A stretch of 64,000 nt of DNA from Ancylobacter sp. IITR112. GTDB taxonomy: Bacteria; Pseudomonadota; Alphaproteobacteria; Rhizobiales; Xanthobacteraceae. The notes under the pieces are model-generated. The model made no database searches. It worked only from the letters and a program-made list of their open reading frames with translations, and was not told where the DNA came from. Location: positions 1,798,001 through 1,862,000 of the forward strand of contig NZ_JBGCUS010000001.1 of NCBI RefSeq assembly GCF_041415945.1, written 5' to 3'. Position numbers and translations under genes: made by a program. Of this stretch, positions 9,930 through 21,802 are shown piece by piece (the stretch's first letter is position 1; each line of letters begins with the position of its first letter).

Positions 9930-11860
9930 CAGTGCGCGCCCCCGAACATGAACCAGGTGATGAAGGCCGCGACACCCACCAGCATCACGAAGGCATAGTG
10001 GTAGAGATAGCCGGTCTGCAGCCGCACGACGCGGTTGGTCACGTCGATGACCCGGGCCGACACGCCATTGGGGCCGTAGCCGTCAATGACCCGCATATCG
10101 CCCTGCTTCCACAGGAAGCTGCCGAGCCACAGGGTCGGACGCACGAACAGGAAGTCATAGAGCTCGTCGAAATACCACTTGTTGAGCAGGAAGCGGTACA
10201 GCACGTCGTTCTGCTTCGCGAGCGCCTTCGGCACCGCCGTGTTGGCGACATACATCCAGTAGGCCAGGCCGAAGCCCATCGCCATCATCGCCGTCGGGGC
10301 CCATTTCGCCCAGAACGGAATGTGGTGCATCTCTTCCAGGATCTTGTTGTCGGAGGCCATGAAGATCGACTCCCGGAAGAAGTGATCGACATCGTGCCCG
10401 ACAAAGTACGGGTAGAGGATCATGCCGGCGAACAGCGCCCCGAACGACAGCACGCCGAGCGGAATGAGCATGGTCAGCGGCGATTCATGGGCGTGATCGT
10501 AGGTGTGGTGATCGGCCCGCGTCTTGCCATGGAAGGTCATGAACATCTGCCGCCAGGTGTAGAAGGCGGTGAGCGCCGCCGCCGCCACCGTCATCACCCA
10601 GGCATAGGTGGCGAAGGGGCTGTGGCTGACAAAGGCAGTCTCGATGATCGCGTCCTTGGAATAATAGCCGGCGGTGAAGGGGAAGCCGGTGAGAGCCAGG
10701 CCGCCGATCATCATCGTGCCGTAGGTGAAGGGGATCTTCCGCCACAGCCCGCCCATATGGCGCATGTCCTGCTCGTGGTGCATCGCGGTGATGACCGAGC
10801 CGGCCGCGAGGAACAGCAGAGCCTTGAAGAAGCCGTGGGTCAGCAGGTGGAACACGCCGACCGAATAGGCCCCGGTGCCCAGCGCGGTGAACATGTAGCC
10901 GAGCTGCGAACAGGTGGAATAGGCGATCACCCGCTTGATGTCATTCTGCACGCAGCCGATGGTCGCCGCGAAGAAGGCCGTGGAGGCGCCGACGAACAGC
11001 ACCACATTCAGCGCCGTCGGCGACAGTTCGAACAGGGGCGACAGGCGCGCCACCATGAACACGCCAGCGGTGACCATGGTCGCGGCATGGATCAGCGCCG
11101 ACACCGGGGTCGGGCCTTCCATCGCGTCCGGCAGCCAGGTGTGCAGGCCGAGCTGCGCCGACTTGCCCATGGCACCGATGAACAGCAGCAGGCAGATCAC
11201 CGTCGGCGCGTGCCACTCATGGCCGAGGAACAGGATGTTCTTGTCCATCAGCGCGGGTGCCGCGGCGAAGACCTGTTCGAACGCCACCGACCCGGTCATC
11301 AGATACACCGCGAAGATGCCGAGGGCGAAGCCGAAATCGCCGACGCGGTTGACGATGAACGCCTTCATCGCCGCCGCGCAGGCCGACGGCTTGTCGTACC
11401 AGAAGCCGATCAGCAGATAGGAAGCGAGGCCCACCCCTTCCCAGCCGAAGAAAAGCTGCACCAGATTGTCACTGGTCACCAGCGTCAGCATGGCGAAGGT
11501 GAACAGCGAGAGATAGGCGAAAAAGCGCGGGCGGCTGGGGTCTTCGTGCATGTACCCCATGGAGTAGAGATGCACCAGCGAGGACACCGTGGTGACCAGG
11601 ATCAGCATCACCGCGGTCAGCGTATCGACGCGGATCGACCAGGTGACATCGAGCTTGCCCGACGCCATCCATGTGAACAGCTCGACAGTGCCCGACTGAC
11701 CGCCGAAGGCGGTCTGGAAGAACACGATCCACGCGAAGAACGCGGAGATCATGAGCAGCCCGGTCGTCACCAGCTCCGAGGCGCGCGCGCCGATCAGCCG
11801 GCCGAACAGGCCGGCGATGAAAAAGCCGACAAGGGGGAGAAATACGATCGCCTGGTGCAT
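9929..11860 (-). CDS. nuoL: NADH-quinone oxidoreductase subunit L
   Basis: This is the distal antiporter-like subunit of complex I (643 residues). It has about 14 channel helices followed by the long lateral helix and a final anchor. Typical segments are [46 protein letters not shown] and [13 protein letters not shown]. The C-terminus ends near the coast of the membrane arm with a hydrophobic anchor ([19 protein letters not shown]). It starts ten bases after nuoK. Confidence 0.97.
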   Translation of the reverse strand: MHQAIVFLPLVGFFIAGLFGRLIGARASELVTTGLLMISAFFAWIVFFQTAFGGQSGTVELFTWMASGKLDVTWSIRVDTLTAVMLILVTTVSSLVHLYSMGYMHEDPSRPRFFAYLSLFTFAMLTLVTSDNLVQLFFGWEGVGLASYLLIGFWYDKPSACAAAMKAFIVNRVGDFGFALGIFAVYLMTGSVAFEQVFAAAPALMDKNILFLGHEWHAPTVICLLLFIGAMGKSAQLGLHTWLPDAMEGPTPVSALIHAATMVTAGVFMVARLSPLFELSPTALNVVLFVGASTAFFAATIGCVQNDIKRVIAYSTCSQLGYMFTALGTGAYSVGVFHLLTHGFFKALLFLAAGSVITAMHHEQDMRHMGGLWRKIPFTYGTMMIGGLALTGFPFTAGYYSKDAIIETAFVSHSPFATYAWVMTVAAAALTAFYTWRQMFMTFHGKTRADHHTYDHAHESPLTMLIPLGVLSFGALFAGMILYPYFVGHDVDHFFRESIFMASDNKILEEMHHIPFWAKWAPTAMMAMGFGLAYWMYVANTAVPKALAKQNDVLYRFLLNKWYFDELYDFLFVRPTLWLGSFLWKQGDMRVIDGYGPNGVSARVIDVTNRVVRLQTGYLYHYAFVMLVGVAAFITWFMFGGAH

Positions 11861-11870
11861 GAATGCCCGC

Positions 11871-12179
11871 TCAGCCCTTCATGGTGTTGATGTCCTCGAC
11901 GGCGATCGACCCGCGATTGCGGTAGAACACCACGAGGATGGCGAGGCCGATGGCGGCCTCGGCGGCGGCGACCGTCAGCACGAACAGGGCGAAGACCTGC
12001 CCGACGATGTTGCCGAGGAAGACGGAGAAGGCGACGAGGTTGATGTTCACCGCCAGCAGGATGAGCTCCACCGACATCAGGATGACGATGACGTTCTTCC
12101 GGTTGAGGAAGATGCCGAGCGTGCCGAGCGTGAACAGGATCGCCGCGACGGTCAGATAGTGCGGAAGGCCGATCGCCAT
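11871..12179 (-). CDS. nuoK: NADH-quinone oxidoreductase subunit K
   Basis: This membrane subunit of complex I has three helices and 102 residues, the standard length. The second helix carries the conserved Glu in [11 protein letters not shown] and the third the Glu in [13 protein letters not shown], both part of the proton pathway. Three bases separate it from nuoJ. Confidence 0.97.
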   Translation of the reverse strand: MAIGLPHYLTVAAILFTLGTLGIFLNRKNVIVILMSVELILLAVNINLVAFSVFLGNIVGQVFALFVLTVAAAEAAIGLAILVVFYRNRGSIAVEDINTMKG

Positions 12180-12182
12180 GGC

Positions 12183-12788
12183 TCAGAGCCCCTTGCCGGA
12201 AGGCACCTTGACGACATCAATCGCCATCGCCTTGGTGCGCGCGTTCTGGACCGGAATGCTCTGGCGCTTGACGTTCTCCTTGTGGCGGAGCGTCAGCACG
12301 ATGGCACCGATCATGGCGACGAGCAGGATGAACCCGGCCGCCTGGAAGAAATAGACATAATCCGTGTACAGCACCCGGCCGATCGCCACCGCGTTCGACA
12401 CCTCGGGCGTCGCCGAGGTGACCGCGCCGGTGACGCCGGCGCCGAAGCTCCAGGAACCGACGACAAGCACCAGCTCGGCGAGGAACACCATGCCGATCAG
12501 CACGCCGACCGGCAGGTATTGAAGGAAGCCCTGGCGCAGCTCGACGAAATCCACGTCCAGCATCATCACCACGAACAGGAACAGCACCGCCACCGCGCCG
12601 ACATAGACCACGATGAGCAGCATCGCGATGTATTCGGCGCCGATCAGGATGAACAGGCCGGAGGCGTTGACGAAGGTCAGGATCAGGAACAGCACCGAAT
12701 GGACCGGGTTCCGCGACGCGATGACCATGAAGGCCGAGGCCACGGCGACCCCGGCGAAGAGATAGAAGAACAGCGCGGCGAGGCTCAT
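12183..12788 (-). CDS. nuoJ: NADH-quinone oxidoreductase subunit J
   Basis: This is a membrane subunit of complex I with five predicted helices and 201 residues. The conserved third-helix segment AEYIAMLLIVVYVGAVAVLFLFVVMML, containing the pi-bulge linked to quinone-site motion, is clear. The ATG giving MSLAALFFYL is preferred over a GTG three codons upstream because it matches the family N-terminus. About 107 bases separate it from nuoI, the largest gap inside the nuo cluster. Confidence 0.95.
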   Translation of the reverse strand: MSLAALFFYLFAGVAVASAFMVIASRNPVHSVLFLILTFVNASGLFILIGAEYIAMLLIVVYVGAVAVLFLFVVMMLDVDFVELRQGFLQYLPVGVLIGMVFLAELVLVVGSWSFGAGVTGAVTSATPEVSNAVAIGRVLYTDYVYFFQAAGFILLVAMIGAIVLTLRHKENVKRQSIPVQNARTKAMAIDVVKVPSGKGL

Positions 12789-12895
12789 GCCCGGCACCCC
12801 CCAGTCATTCCGGCGCCCGCCGTCACGGCGGTCGCAGCGCGAACGGCCCTAGCGGCCCTTATCGTTTCGGTCGTCACGTTCCCAGCCCCCAGCGC

Positions 12896-13384
12896 TCAAC
12901 GGTACGGCGCGTCAAGCGCCATGTTGCGCGCGATCTCGCGCTCCCAGCGGTCGCCATTCGCGAGCAGCTTGGCCTTGTCGTAATAGAGTTCCTCGCGCGT
13001 CTCGGTGGCGAACTCGAAGTTCGGTCCCTCGACGATGGCATCGACCGGGCAGGCTTCCTGGCAGAAGCCGCAATAGATGCACTTCACCATGTCGATGTCG
13101 TAACGGGTGGTGCGGCGGGTGCCGTCATTGCGGCGCGGGCCGGCCTCGATGGTGATGGCCTGCGCCGGGCAGATCGCCTCGCACAGCTTGCAGGCGATGC
13201 AGCGCTCTTCCCCATTGGGGTAGCGGCGCAGCGCGTGCTCTCCGCGGAAACGCGGCGACACCGGGTTCTTCTCGAAGGGATAGTTGATCGTCGCCTTCGG
13301 CTTGAAGAAATAGCGCATCGCCAGGAAGAACGCCGAGACGAACTCGGTGAGCAGTAGCTGGCGTGCGGCCAGATCCAATCTCAT
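12896..13384 (-). CDS. nuoI: NADH-quinone oxidoreductase subunit I
   Basis: This peripheral-arm subunit of complex I carries iron-sulfur clusters N6a and N6b. Two ferredoxin motifs, [12 protein letters not shown] and [12 protein letters not shown], provide the eight cysteines. The 162-residue product beginning [11 protein letters not shown] is the usual alphaproteobacterial length. A longer in-frame extension upstream overlaps the preceding small gene and has no family resemblance. Confidence 0.97.
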   Translation of the reverse strand: MRLDLAARQLLLTEFVSAFFLAMRYFFKPKATINYPFEKNPVSPRFRGEHALRRYPNGEERCIACKLCEAICPAQAITIEAGPRRNDGTRRTTRYDIDMVKCIYCGFCQEACPVDAIVEGPNFEFATETREELYYDKAKLLANGDRWEREIARNMALDAPYR

Positions 13385-13394
13385 GTCGCTCTCC

Positions 13395-13658
13395 TCAATC
13401 GGCCAGAGCCACGGCAAGGCCGAAGCCCGCCAGCGGCATCGAAACGGCGAAGACACGGATCACGGTCTTCCACCACGAAATCACGCCCGCGAGCTGATCA
13501 GCGCTCAGTTTGCGGGCTTCCTTGGAACCGCGGATCGAGGTTTCGACGATCCCCGGCAGTATGAACCATTCGAGTGCGCCGAACACCGCACCCGCCAGAG
13601 CCCCCGCCCAGCCAAGGGCGGACGCCTGCATCAGGGCCTGAAGCGTGCCCTCATCCAT
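13395..13658 (-). CDS. Small two-helix membrane protein inside the nuo operon
   Basis: I do not recognise this 87-residue protein. It has a hydrophobic stretch near residues 14-35 ([22 protein letters not shown]) and another at the C-terminus ([17 protein letters not shown]), separated by a basic and acidic loop with [10 protein letters not shown]. The ATG at 13658 directly follows the nuoH stop, with GGGGGG a few bases upstream as ribosome site, and nuoI starts ten bases after it. It is therefore probably translated with the complex I genes. It is not one of the 14 core subunits. An assembly or lipid-contact role is only a guess. Confidence 0.7.
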   Translation of the reverse strand: MDEGTLQALMQASALGWAGALAGAVFGALEWFILPGIVETSIRGSKEARKLSADQLAGVISWWKTVIRVFAVSMPLAGFGLAVALAD

Positions 13659-13659
13659 C

Positions 13660-14694
13660 TCATCCCCCCGCCGCCGCAAGGCCGGTGAAGTGCAGCACAG
13701 CGGCCACGATCACCACCATCGCCAGCGAGATCGGCAGGAACACCTTCCAGCCGAGCCGCATGAGCTGGTCGTAGCGGTAGCGAGGCACCATCGCCTTCAC
13801 CATGGCGAACATGAAGAAGACCAGCAGCACCTTGAGCAGGAACCACACGATGCCCGGCACCCAGGTGAAGGGCGCCACCGGCACCGGCGGCAGCCAGCCA
13901 CCCATGAACAGGATGGCGGTCAGCGCGCACATGGTCATGATCGCCACATACTCGCCGAGCATGAACATCATGTACGGGGTGGAGCCGTATTCCACCATGA
14001 AGCCGGCGACCAGTTCCGATTCCGCTTCGCCGAGATCGAAGGGCGGGCGGTTGGTCTCAGCCAGCGCCGAGATGAAGAAGATCACGAACATCGGGAACAG
14101 CGGCAGCCAGTACCAGCCCAGGATGCCCCAGGAGGTGTTCTGCGCCTCGACGATGGCCGAGAGGTTCAGCGAGCCGGCGCACAGCAGCACGGTGACGATG
14201 ACGAAGCCGATGGAGACCTCATAGGACACCATCTGCGCCGCCGCGCGCAGCGCCGACAGGAACGGGTATTTCGAGTTCGACGCCCAACCGGCCATGATGG
14301 TGCCGTACACGCCGAGCGAGGAGATCGCGAAGATGTAGAGCACGCCGACATTGATGTCGGCCACCACCCAGCCCGCGTCGATCGGCACCACGGCCCAGGC
14401 GGCGAGCGCCAGCAGGCAGGTGACGAAGGGGGCCAGCAGGAACACGCCCTTATTGGCGCCGTCCGGGATCACCGGCTCCTTCAGCACGAACTTGATCAGG
14501 TCGGCGAAGGACTGGAACAGGCCGAACGGCCCGACCACGTTGGGGCCGCGACGCAGCTGCACCGCCGCCCAGATCTTGCGGTCGGCCAGCAGCACATAGG
14601 CGACGATGATCAGCAGGCCGACCAGCAGCGCGAGGCTCTGGGCGACGATGATGAGCACCTGGATCAGCGTGTCGAACCAGCTTGTTTCGGTCAT
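13660..14694 (-). CDS. nuoH: NADH-quinone oxidoreductase subunit H
   Basis: This membrane subunit joins the peripheral and membrane arms of complex I and forms part of the quinone chamber. It has 344 residues and eight helices. The signatures [20 protein letters not shown] and the Glu-rich loop [24 protein letters not shown] are both intact. It starts 13 bases after nuoG. Confidence 0.97.
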   Translation of the reverse strand: MTETSWFDTLIQVLIIVAQSLALLVGLLIIVAYVLLADRKIWAAVQLRRGPNVVGPFGLFQSFADLIKFVLKEPVIPDGANKGVFLLAPFVTCLLALAAWAVVPIDAGWVVADINVGVLYIFAISSLGVYGTIMAGWASNSKYPFLSALRAAAQMVSYEVSIGFVIVTVLLCAGSLNLSAIVEAQNTSWGILGWYWLPLFPMFVIFFISALAETNRPPFDLGEAESELVAGFMVEYGSTPYMMFMLGEYVAIMTMCALTAILFMGGWLPPVPVAPFTWVPGIVWFLLKVLLVFFMFAMVKAMVPRYRYDQLMRLGWKVFLPISLAMVVIVAAVLHFTGLAAAGG

Positions 14695-14707
14695 GTGCTC
14701 CCTCCCC

Positions 14708-16786
14708 TCACTCGGCCGCCGCCGCGTGGCGGCTGGACGCGAGCGCGGAGCATTCCGCCATGACGGCGGAGGCGCGGGCGATCGGATTGGTGAGGTAGAA
14801 ATCGGTGACGGCGGCGGCGAAGGGCCCGCTCGCCGGCGTACCGGCGGACGAGGCCAGCGCGCTCACGCCCGCCGCATCGGCCGGAGAAACATGGTCGATG
14901 CGGGCCAGATGCGGATAGGCCGCATAGAGCGCGGCACGAAGCTGCGCCAGGCTGTCGAAGGGCAGGCGATGGCCGACCACATCGGACAGCGCGCGCAGCA
15001 CCGCCCAGTCCTCGCGCGCCTCCCCGGGCGGGAAGGCGGCGCGGTTGGCGATCTGCACCCGCCCTTCCGTGTTCACATAGGTGCCGGACTTCTCCGTATA
15101 GGCCGCGCCCGGCAGGATCACGTCGGCGCGATGGGCGCCGCGATCGCCATGGGTGCCGAGATAGACGACGAAGGCGCCGGGAGCGATGTCGATCTCGTCC
15201 GCGCCGAGCGCGAACAGAACGTCGACCCCGCCCGGATTGGTCATCGCCACCGCGTCGAGCCCGCCCTCGCCCGGCACTGCGCCGATATCGAGCGCGCCAA
15301 CTCGCGAGGCCGCCATGTGCAGCACGGAGAAGCCGTTCCAGCCCTCCGTCACCGCGCCGACGGCGCCCGCCAGCCGCGCCGCCTGCGCCAGCACCGCCGC
15401 CCCGTCGGGACGGGCGAGCGCGCCCTGCCCGATCAGGATCAGCGGACGCTGCGCGCCCTTCAGCACCTCGGCGAAGCCGCCGCCATTGACGAGATCGGCC
15501 AGCGTGTCGGTGCCGGCGCCGAGATAGTCATAGGGATAGGTCAGGTCGACATGCGGGCCGACCAGCCCGATGGGGAAATTGCCCTGCAGCCAGCGCTTGC
15601 GGATGCGGGCATTGAGCACGCTCGCTTCAAGGCGCGGATTGGAGCCGATGATCAGCAGCGCGTCGGCCTGCTCGATGCCGGCGATGGTCGCGTTGAACAG
15701 ATAGCTGGCGCGGCCGAGCGCCGGGTCGAGCTTCGCCCCATCCTGCCGGCAGTCGATGTTGGCCGAGCCGAGCGAGGCGAGCAGCGACTTCAGCGCGAAC
15801 GCTTCTTCCACCGAGGCGAGATCGCCGACCAGACCGCCGATGCGATTGCCCGGCACGGCCTTCACCTTGGCCGCGATGGCGGCGAAGGCTTCCGGCCAGC
15901 TCGCGACCTTCAGCTTGCCGTTCACCCGCACATAGGGGCGATCGAGGCGCTGGGTCTTGAGGCCATCCCAGATGTAGCGGGTCTTGTCGGAGATCCACTC
16001 CTCGTTCACGTCCTCGTTGAGACGCGGGAGGACGCGCATGACCTCGCGGCCGCGCGTGTCGACGCGGATGTTGGAGCCGACAGCGTCCATCACGTCGATG
16101 GATTCGGTCTTGGACAGCTCCCACGGGCGGGCGTGATAGGCATAGGGGCGCTGGGTCAGCGCGCCGACCGGGCACAGATCGGCGACATTGCCCTGCAGCT
16201 CCGAGGACAGCGCCGCTTCCAGATAGGTGGTGATCTCCATGTCCTCGCCGCGCCCGATGGCGCCGAGCTCGGCCACGCCCGCCACCTCGGTGGTGAAGCG
16301 CACGCAGCGTGTGCACTGGATGCACCGGGTCATGGAGGTCTTGATCAGCGGGCCGATATACTTGTCTTCGACCGCGCGCTTGTTCTCGGCATAGCGGGAC
16401 GTGTCCACGCCATAGGCCATGGCCTGGTCCTGCAGGTCGCACTCGCCGCCCTGGTCGCAGATCGGGCAATCGAGCGGGTGGTTGATGAGCAGGAACTCCA
16501 TCACCCCTTCGCGCGCCTTCTTCACCATGGGCGACTTGGTGAGGATGACCGGCGGCTCGCCATTCGGGCCGGGGCGCAGGTCGCGGACGTTCTGCGCGCA
16601 GCTCGCCGTCGGCTTGGGCGGGCCGCCCTTCACCTCAACCAGACACATGCGGCAATTGCCGGCGATGGACAGGCGCTCATGGAAGCAGAAGCGCGGGATT
16701 TCCGCGCCCGCCGCCTCGCAGGCCTGGAGCAGCGTGAACTCCGGCGGAACATCCAGCTCGATGTCGTCGACGATGATCTTGGCCAT
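14708..16786 (-). CDS. nuoG: NADH-quinone oxidoreductase subunit G
   Basis: This is the large peripheral iron-sulfur subunit of complex I (692 residues). The N-terminus carries the 2Fe-2S set ([19 protein letters not shown], then ASCAQ), the His-ligated cluster ([18 protein letters not shown]) and a 4Fe-4S set ([10 protein letters not shown], with a later Cys in DLCPVGAL). The remainder is a molybdopterin-oxidoreductase-like fold that has lost its cofactor. It lies nine bases after nuoF. Confidence 0.97.
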   Translation of the reverse strand: MAKIIVDDIELDVPPEFTLLQACEAAGAEIPRFCFHERLSIAGNCRMCLVEVKGGPPKPTASCAQNVRDLRPGPNGEPPVILTKSPMVKKAREGVMEFLLINHPLDCPICDQGGECDLQDQAMAYGVDTSRYAENKRAVEDKYIGPLIKTSMTRCIQCTRCVRFTTEVAGVAELGAIGRGEDMEITTYLEAALSSELQGNVADLCPVGALTQRPYAYHARPWELSKTESIDVMDAVGSNIRVDTRGREVMRVLPRLNEDVNEEWISDKTRYIWDGLKTQRLDRPYVRVNGKLKVASWPEAFAAIAAKVKAVPGNRIGGLVGDLASVEEAFALKSLLASLGSANIDCRQDGAKLDPALGRASYLFNATIAGIEQADALLIIGSNPRLEASVLNARIRKRWLQGNFPIGLVGPHVDLTYPYDYLGAGTDTLADLVNGGGFAEVLKGAQRPLILIGQGALARPDGAAVLAQAARLAGAVGAVTEGWNGFSVLHMAASRVGALDIGAVPGEGGLDAVAMTNPGGVDVLFALGADEIDIAPGAFVVYLGTHGDRGAHRADVILPGAAYTEKSGTYVNTEGRVQIANRAAFPPGEAREDWAVLRALSDVVGHRLPFDSLAQLRAALYAAYPHLARIDHVSPADAAGVSALASSAGTPASGPFAAAVTDFYLTNPIARASAVMAECSALASSRHAAAAE

Positions 16787-16795
16787 GATGCTCTC

Positions 16796-18097
16796 TTACT
16801 CCGCCGCCACCGGCACCGGGTCGGAATGCGGATTCGCCGAATACTGGTCGATCCGCTTTTCGATCTCGGGACGGAAATGCCGGATCAGGCCCTGCACCGG
16901 CCACGCCGCCGCGTCGCCGAGCGCACAGATGGTGTGGCCCTCGACCTGGGTGGTGACCTGAAGCAGAAGGTCAATCTCGCGCTTCTGCGCCCGGCCCACA
17001 ACCATGCGGTCCAGCACGCGCCACATCCAGCCCGTTCCCTCGCGGCAGGGCGTGCACTGGCCGCAGCTCTCGTGCCGGAAGAAATAGGAGATGCGCGCGA
17101 TGGCCTTCACCACATCGGTGGACTTGTCCATCACCAGCACGCCGGCGGTGCCGAAGCTCGACTTCACCGCGCGGCAGCCGTCGAAATCCATGATCAGGTC
17201 GGCGCACTGCTCGGCCGGGATGATCGGGCAGGACGCGCCGCCGGGGATGATGGCCAGCAGATTGTCCCAGCCGCCGCGCACGCCGCCGCCATGCTTCTCG
17301 ATCAATTCCTTGAACGGGATGCTCATCGCCTCTTCGACGATGCAGGGCGTGTTCACATGGCCGGAAATGCCGAACAGCTTGGTGCCGACATTGTTGGCCC
17401 GGCCGATGGACGAGAACCACGCCGCGCCGCGCCGCAGGATGGTGGGCGCAACGGCGATGGATTCGACGTTGTTCACCGTCGTCGGGCAGCCATAGAGGCC
17501 GACATTCGCCGGGAAGGGCGGCTTCAGCCGCGGCTGGCCCTTCTTGCCCTCAAGGCTTTCCAGCAGCGCGGTTTCTTCGCCGCAGATATAGGCGCCGGCG
17601 CCATGGTGGACATAAATGTCGAAGTCCCAGCCATGCACGTTGTTCTTGCCGATCAGCCGGGCCTCATAGGCCTGGTCGACCGCGGCCTGAAGGTTTTCCC
17701 GTTCCTGGATGAATTCGCCGCGCACATAGATATAGGCCGCGTGCGCGCCCATGGCGAAGCCGGCGATCAGGCAGCCCTCGACCAGATGGTGCGGGTCGTG
17801 GCGCAGGATCTCGCGGTCCTTGCAGGTGCCGGGCTCGGATTCGTCGGCATTGACGACGAGGTAATGCGGCCGCCCGTCATTATTCTTGGGCATGAACGAC
17901 CATTTCAGGCCGGTCGGGAAGCCGGCGCCGCCGCGCCCGCGCAGACCCGACGCCTTCATATGCTCGATGATGAAGTCGCGGCCGGCATCGAGGAACAGCT
18001 TGGTGCCGTCCCACGAGCCGCGCTTCAGCGCGCCCTGCAGCCCCCAGTCATGGTGGCCGTAAATATTGGTGAAGATGCGATCCTTGTCGGCAAGCAT
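16796..18097 (-). CDS. nuoF: NADH-quinone oxidoreductase subunit F
   Basis: This NADH-binding, FMN-containing subunit of complex I has 433 residues. The Gly-rich FMN/NADH site [16 protein letters not shown] is near residue 60, and the [10 protein letters not shown] and [11 protein letters not shown] motifs follow. The 4Fe-4S ligands are in [13 protein letters not shown] plus a later Cys. The start [13 protein letters not shown] matches the family. The open frame extends about 70 codons further upstream but only as Pro/Arg-rich shadow of nuoE. Confidence 0.97.
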   Translation of the reverse strand: MLADKDRIFTNIYGHHDWGLQGALKRGSWDGTKLFLDAGRDFIIEHMKASGLRGRGGAGFPTGLKWSFMPKNNDGRPHYLVVNADESEPGTCKDREILRHDPHHLVEGCLIAGFAMGAHAAYIYVRGEFIQERENLQAAVDQAYEARLIGKNNVHGWDFDIYVHHGAGAYICGEETALLESLEGKKGQPRLKPPFPANVGLYGCPTTVNNVESIAVAPTILRRGAAWFSSIGRANNVGTKLFGISGHVNTPCIVEEAMSIPFKELIEKHGGGVRGGWDNLLAIIPGGASCPIIPAEQCADLIMDFDGCRAVKSSFGTAGVLVMDKSTDVVKAIARISYFFRHESCGQCTPCREGTGWMWRVLDRMVVGRAQKREIDLLLQVTTQVEGHTICALGDAAAWPVQGLIRHFRPEIEKRIDQYSANPHSDPVPVAAE

Positions 18098-18107
18098 GGT
18101 TCGCTCC

Positions 18108-18986
18108 TCATTCCGCCTTCGGGTCCGCCTTGCCGCCGGGCGGCGGGGCGACGGGCTTCTTGGGCTTCTCCTTGTCGGCCTCGCCGGCCGCCTCGACCGC
18201 CTTCGCGGCGGGCGCGGCAGCGGGGGCCGGATCGCTCTTCGGCGGGGGCGGCGGCGCCGCAGCCGCGGCGGCCGGTGCCGGCGCGGCCGGGGCGGTGCCG
18301 CCATTGGCCTTGGCCGCCAGCGCTTCGCGCGCGAGGGCGAGGCCGGCGCCCTGCCCGACCATCGAGCCGTCGAAAAGTTCCGGCGAGGTCAGGACCCGCA
18401 GGCCGCTGACCGGCGCCGAGGTGAAACGGCCGTTCTGCGGGCCGGGCGCGGGATGCTCGCCGCGCTCGAACGCATCGAGTATCCTGTCGAGATCCGCCGG
18501 CGTCAGGTCTTCATAAACGTCCTTCCACACCTGGATCATCGGCGCGTTGACGCAGGTGCCGGCGCACTCGACCTCTTCCCACGACAGTTCGCCGCTGGCG
18601 GACAGGTGGAAGGGCTCTTCATGGATGCGGCGCTTGCACACCTCCATCAGCTCGCCGGCGCCGCGCAGCATGCAGGGCGTGGTGCCGCACACCTGGATAT
18701 GCGCCCGCTTGCCGACCGGCTGGAGCTGGAACTGGGTGTAGAAGGTCGCGATCTCATAGACGCGGATCGGCGCCATGCCGAGCATGTCGCCGACATAGCG
18801 CATCGCCGGCTCGGACACCCAGCCGCCCGCCTGCTCCTGCGCGCGCATGAGCAGCGGAATCACCGCGCTGGCCTGCCGGCCGGGCGGGTATTTCGCGATG
18901 GTCTTCTCGGCCCAGGCGAGATTCTCGTCCGTGAACGCGAAGCTCTCGGGCTGAACCTCTTTTGGCGCAAGCCTACGGACAGACAT
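18108..18986 (-). CDS. nuoE: NADH-quinone oxidoreductase subunit E with long Ala/Pro/Lys tail
   Basis: This thioredoxin-like 2Fe-2S subunit of complex I passes electrons near NuoF. The cluster ligands are in VCGTTPCML and CAGTCVNAP. The core ends around residue 200. The remaining ninety or so residues are a low-complexity tail of Ala, Pro and Lys ([13 protein letters not shown], then [15 protein letters not shown]), making the protein 292 residues instead of about 170-200. Such tails occur in some alphaproteobacteria and are probably disordered. The start [16 protein letters not shown] is chosen by family; 37 bases separate it from nuoD. Confidence 0.95.
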   Translation of the reverse strand: MSVRRLAPKEVQPESFAFTDENLAWAEKTIAKYPPGRQASAVIPLLMRAQEQAGGWVSEPAMRYVGDMLGMAPIRVYEIATFYTQFQLQPVGKRAHIQVCGTTPCMLRGAGELMEVCKRRIHEEPFHLSASGELSWEEVECAGTCVNAPMIQVWKDVYEDLTPADLDRILDAFERGEHPAPGPQNGRFTSAPVSGLRVLTSPELFDGSMVGQGAGLALAREALAAKANGGTAPAAPAPAAAAAAPPPPPKSDPAPAAAPAAKAVEAAGEADKEKPKKPVAPPPGGKADPKAE

Positions 18987-19023
18987 GCCGTACCCTTCCG
19001 ATCGAACCGCCTCCCCTCGGGGA

Positions 19024-20223
19024 TCAGCGGTCCACTTCACCGAACACGATATCCAGCGACCCGAGGATCGCCGAAATATCCGCGAGCATGTAGCCGCGGC
19101 AGAGGAAATCCATCGCCTGCAGATGCGCGAAGCCGGGCGCGCGAATCTTGCAGCGATAGGGCTTGTTGGTGCCGTCGGCGACGAGATAGACGCCGAACTC
19201 ACCCTTCGGAGCTTCCACCGCGGCATAGACCTCGCCGGCGGGAACGTGGAAGCCTTCCGTGTAGAGCTTGAAGTGATGGATGAGCGCTTCCATCGAGCGC
19301 TTCATCTCGCCGCGCTTGGGCGGAACGATCTTGTTGTCGACCGCCGACACCGGGCCGGCTTCCTTCAGCAGGCGCTCGCAGCACTGGCGCATGATGCGCG
19401 CCGACTGCCGCATCTCTTCCATGCGGATGCAGTAGCGGTCGTAATTGTCGCAGTTCTTGCCGATCGGAATGTCGAATTCCATCTCGTCATAGCATTCATA
19501 GGGCTGCGCCCGGCGCAGGTCCCATGCCGCGCCCGAGCCGCGCACCATGACGCCGGAGAACCCCCACGCCCAGGCGTCCTCCAGGCTGACAATGCCGATA
19601 TCGACATTGCGCTGCTTGAAGATGCGGTTGTCGGTGAGCAGGCCTTCGAGGTCATCCATGAAGGCGGGGAAGGTGTGCGTCCAGGCGAGGATGTCCTCGA
19701 CAAGCTGGCGCGGCAGGTCCTGATGCACCCCGCCCGGCCGGAAATAGGCCGCATGCATGCGCGAGCCGGAGGCCCGCTCATAGAACATCATCAGCTTCTC
19801 GCGTTCCTCGAAGCCCCATAGCGGCGGGGTGAGCGCGCCGACATCGAGGGCCTGCGTGGTCACGTTCAGCATATGGGAGAGGATGCGGCCGATCTCGGAA
19901 TAGAGCACGCGGATCAACTGGCCGCGCTTGGGCACGGTCAGGTCGAGCAGGCGCTCGATGCCGAGGCAGAAGGCGTGCTCCTGGTTCATCGGCGCGACAT
20001 AGTCGAGCCGGTCGAAATAAGGCACGGCCTGGAGATAGGTCTTGGCCTCGATCAGCTTCTCGGTGCCACGGTGCAGCAGGCCGATATGCGGATCGACGCG
20101 CTCGACGATCTCGCCGTCGAGTTCGAGGATGAGGCGCAGCACGCCATGCGCCGCCGGATGCTGCGGGCCGAAATTGATCTGGAAGTTGCGGACGTTGGGG
20201 TCGACCTTGCCGGGTGCGTTCAT
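19024..20223 (-). CDS. nuoD: NADH-quinone oxidoreductase subunit D
   Basis: This is the 49-kDa-type subunit of complex I, which forms the quinone-binding pocket and descends from NiFe-hydrogenase large subunits. It has 399 residues. [15 protein letters not shown], with the quinone-contacting His, is at the N-terminus, and the C-terminus has DIVFGEVDR as expected. nuoC is a separate gene 15 bases upstream, unlike the NuoCD fusion of enterobacteria. Confidence 0.97.
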   Translation of the reverse strand: MNAPGKVDPNVRNFQINFGPQHPAAHGVLRLILELDGEIVERVDPHIGLLHRGTEKLIEAKTYLQAVPYFDRLDYVAPMNQEHAFCLGIERLLDLTVPKRGQLIRVLYSEIGRILSHMLNVTTQALDVGALTPPLWGFEEREKLMMFYERASGSRMHAAYFRPGGVHQDLPRQLVEDILAWTHTFPAFMDDLEGLLTDNRIFKQRNVDIGIVSLEDAWAWGFSGVMVRGSGAAWDLRRAQPYECYDEMEFDIPIGKNCDNYDRYCIRMEEMRQSARIMRQCCERLLKEAGPVSAVDNKIVPPKRGEMKRSMEALIHHFKLYTEGFHVPAGEVYAAVEAPKGEFGVYLVADGTNKPYRCKIRAPGFAHLQAMDFLCRGYMLADISAILGSLDIVFGEVDR

Positions 20224-20238
20224 CGCTCGGACCTCACC

Positions 20239-20853
20239 TCAGCCCGCCTTCGGGGTGGTTGCCTTCTCGTCGCCCGGGAGCACGTAGTCGGGCCCCTCCC
20301 ATGGCGACAGGAAGTCGAAGCTGCGGAACTCCTGCGCGAGCTTCACCGGCTCGTAGACCACGCGCTTGCGCTCATCGTCATAGCGCACCTCGACGAGGCC
20401 GGTGGTCGGGAAGTCCTTGCGCAACGGATAGCCGTCGAAGCCGTAATCGGTGAGCAGACGGCGCAGTTCGGGATGCCCCGCGAACAGGATGCCATACATG
20501 TCGAACGCCTCGCGCTCGAACCAGAAGGCACCCGGGAACACGCCGGTCGCGGACGCCACGGGCGTCGTCTCGTCGGTCTCCACCCGCAGGCGAATGCGTG
20601 CGTTCAGCGTGGGCGACAGCAGGTGGTAGACAACGTCGAAACGCTTCTCGCGCTGGGGCCAGTCGACACCGCAAATGTCGATGAAGCTGACAAAACGGCA
20701 GGACGGGTCGTCACGCAGGAAGCGCAGCACCTTGATGACCTCGGCGGCCGACGCCACCAGCGTCAGCTCGCCATGCGCCACCACCACTTCCTCGACCGCG
20801 TCGGGAAGGGCTTCCTTCACGTGCGCGCCAAGCTCTTTCAGCGTCTCGTCCAT
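20239..20853 (-). CDS. nuoC: NADH-quinone oxidoreductase subunit C
   Basis: This is the 30-kDa-type peripheral subunit of complex I (204 residues). The signature [27 protein letters not shown] is present. The chosen start [12 protein letters not shown] follows nuoB by 14 bases. A longer upstream frame overlaps nuoB and is not used. The C-terminus ends in a short Lys/Thr-rich tail. Confidence 0.96.
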   Translation of the reverse strand: MDETLKELGAHVKEALPDAVEEVVVAHGELTLVASAAEVIKVLRFLRDDPSCRFVSFIDICGVDWPQREKRFDVVYHLLSPTLNARIRLRVETDETTPVASATGVFPGAFWFEREAFDMYGILFAGHPELRRLLTDYGFDGYPLRKDFPTTGLVEVRYDDERKRVVYEPVKLAQEFRSFDFLSPWEGPDYVLPGDEKATTPKAG

Positions 20854-20867
20854 ATCGCCTCGAACCC

Positions 20868-21446
20868 TCAGCGCTCGATCGTTCCGGTGCGGCGGATCTT
20901 CTTCTGCAGCAGCAGCACGCCGTAGAGCAGAGCCTCTGCGGTGGGCGGGCAGCCGGGAATGTAGATGTCCACCGGCACGATGCGGTCGCAGCCGCGCACG
21001 ACCGAATAGGAATAATGGTAGTAGCCGCCGCCATTGGCGCAGGAGCCCATGGAGATGACGTAGCGTGGCTCCGGCATCTGGTCGTAGACCTTGCGCAGGG
21101 CCGGAGCCATCTTGTTGGTCAGCGTGCCGGCGACGATCATCACGTCCGACTGGCGCGGCGAGGCGCGCGGCGCGAAGCCGAACCGCTCCACATCGTAGCG
21201 CGGCATGGAGACCTGCATCATCTCGACCGCGCAGCAGGCGAGGCCGAAGGTCATCCACATCAGCGAGCCGGTGCGCGCCCAGTTGATCAGGTCGTCCGTC
21301 GCGGTGACGAGAAAGCCCTTGTCGGCGAGCTCGGCATTGACCTCGACGAAGAACGGATCGGTGGCGCCGACCGGACGGCCGGTATTGGGGTCGATGATAC
21401 CCTTGGCCGCCGGGGCGACGAGAGGGCTATGCGCGCTCAATCCCAT
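20868..21446 (-). CDS. nuoB: NADH-quinone oxidoreductase subunit B
   Basis: This subunit carries cluster N2, which reduces quinone. The ligands are seen in [10 protein letters not shown] (tandem Cys), [16 protein letters not shown] and [20 protein letters not shown]. The ATG giving MGLSAHSPL yields 192 residues. An alternative start seven codons upstream is possible. The gene overlaps the end of nuoA by ten bases. Confidence 0.96.
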   Translation of the reverse strand: MGLSAHSPLVAPAAKGIIDPNTGRPVGATDPFFVEVNAELADKGFLVTATDDLINWARTGSLMWMTFGLACCAVEMMQVSMPRYDVERFGFAPRASPRQSDVMIVAGTLTNKMAPALRKVYDQMPEPRYVISMGSCANGGGYYHYSYSVVRGCDRIVPVDIYIPGCPPTAEALLYGVLLLQKKIRRTGTIER

Positions 21447-21802
21447 TCGAGCGCTCCCTTCTTCCACTCGTAAACGAAACCGATGGTCAGCACCGCGAGG
21501 AACACCATCATGGACCAGAAACCGAAATTGCCGAGCTCCCCGAACGTGATCGCCCAGGGAAACAGGAAGGCGACCTCAAGATCGAAGATGATGAAGAGAA
21601 TGGCGACCAGATAGAACCGAACGTCGAACTTCATGCGCGCGTCGTCGAACGCATTGAAGCCACATTCATAAGCCGACATCTTCTCCGGATCGGGCCGGCT
21701 GAAGGCGACCAGGAACGGCGCCACCAGCAGGGCGAGGCCGATAAAGCCCGAGACGCCGATAAAGATCACGACGGGCAGGTAATCCTGAAGCAGGCTGCTC
21801 AT
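21437..21802 (-). CDS. nuoA: NADH-quinone oxidoreductase subunit A
   Basis: This three-helix membrane subunit of complex I (121 residues) is the first gene of the operon. The conserved loop [43 protein letters not shown] is intact. Its Cys in the YECG loop is the residue that becomes exposed in the deactive state of related enzymes. A ribosome site GGGAGGATCC lies just before the ATG. The operon promoter should lie in the following 420 bases. Confidence 0.97.
   Translation of the reverse strand: MSSLLQDYLPVVIFIGVSGFIGLALLVAPFLVAFSRPDPEKMSAYECGFNAFDDARMKFDVRFYLVAILFIIFDLEVAFLFPWAITFGELGNFGFWSMMVFLAVLTIGFVYEWKKGALEWD

Noticed and set aside
9932-18409. Very long plus-strand open frames (652, 410, 372 and 1,267 codons) opposite the nuo genes
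   Set aside because: They are His/Arg/Gly-rich, have no family resemblance and mirror conserved nuo genes in a high-GC genome. They are codon-bias shadows.
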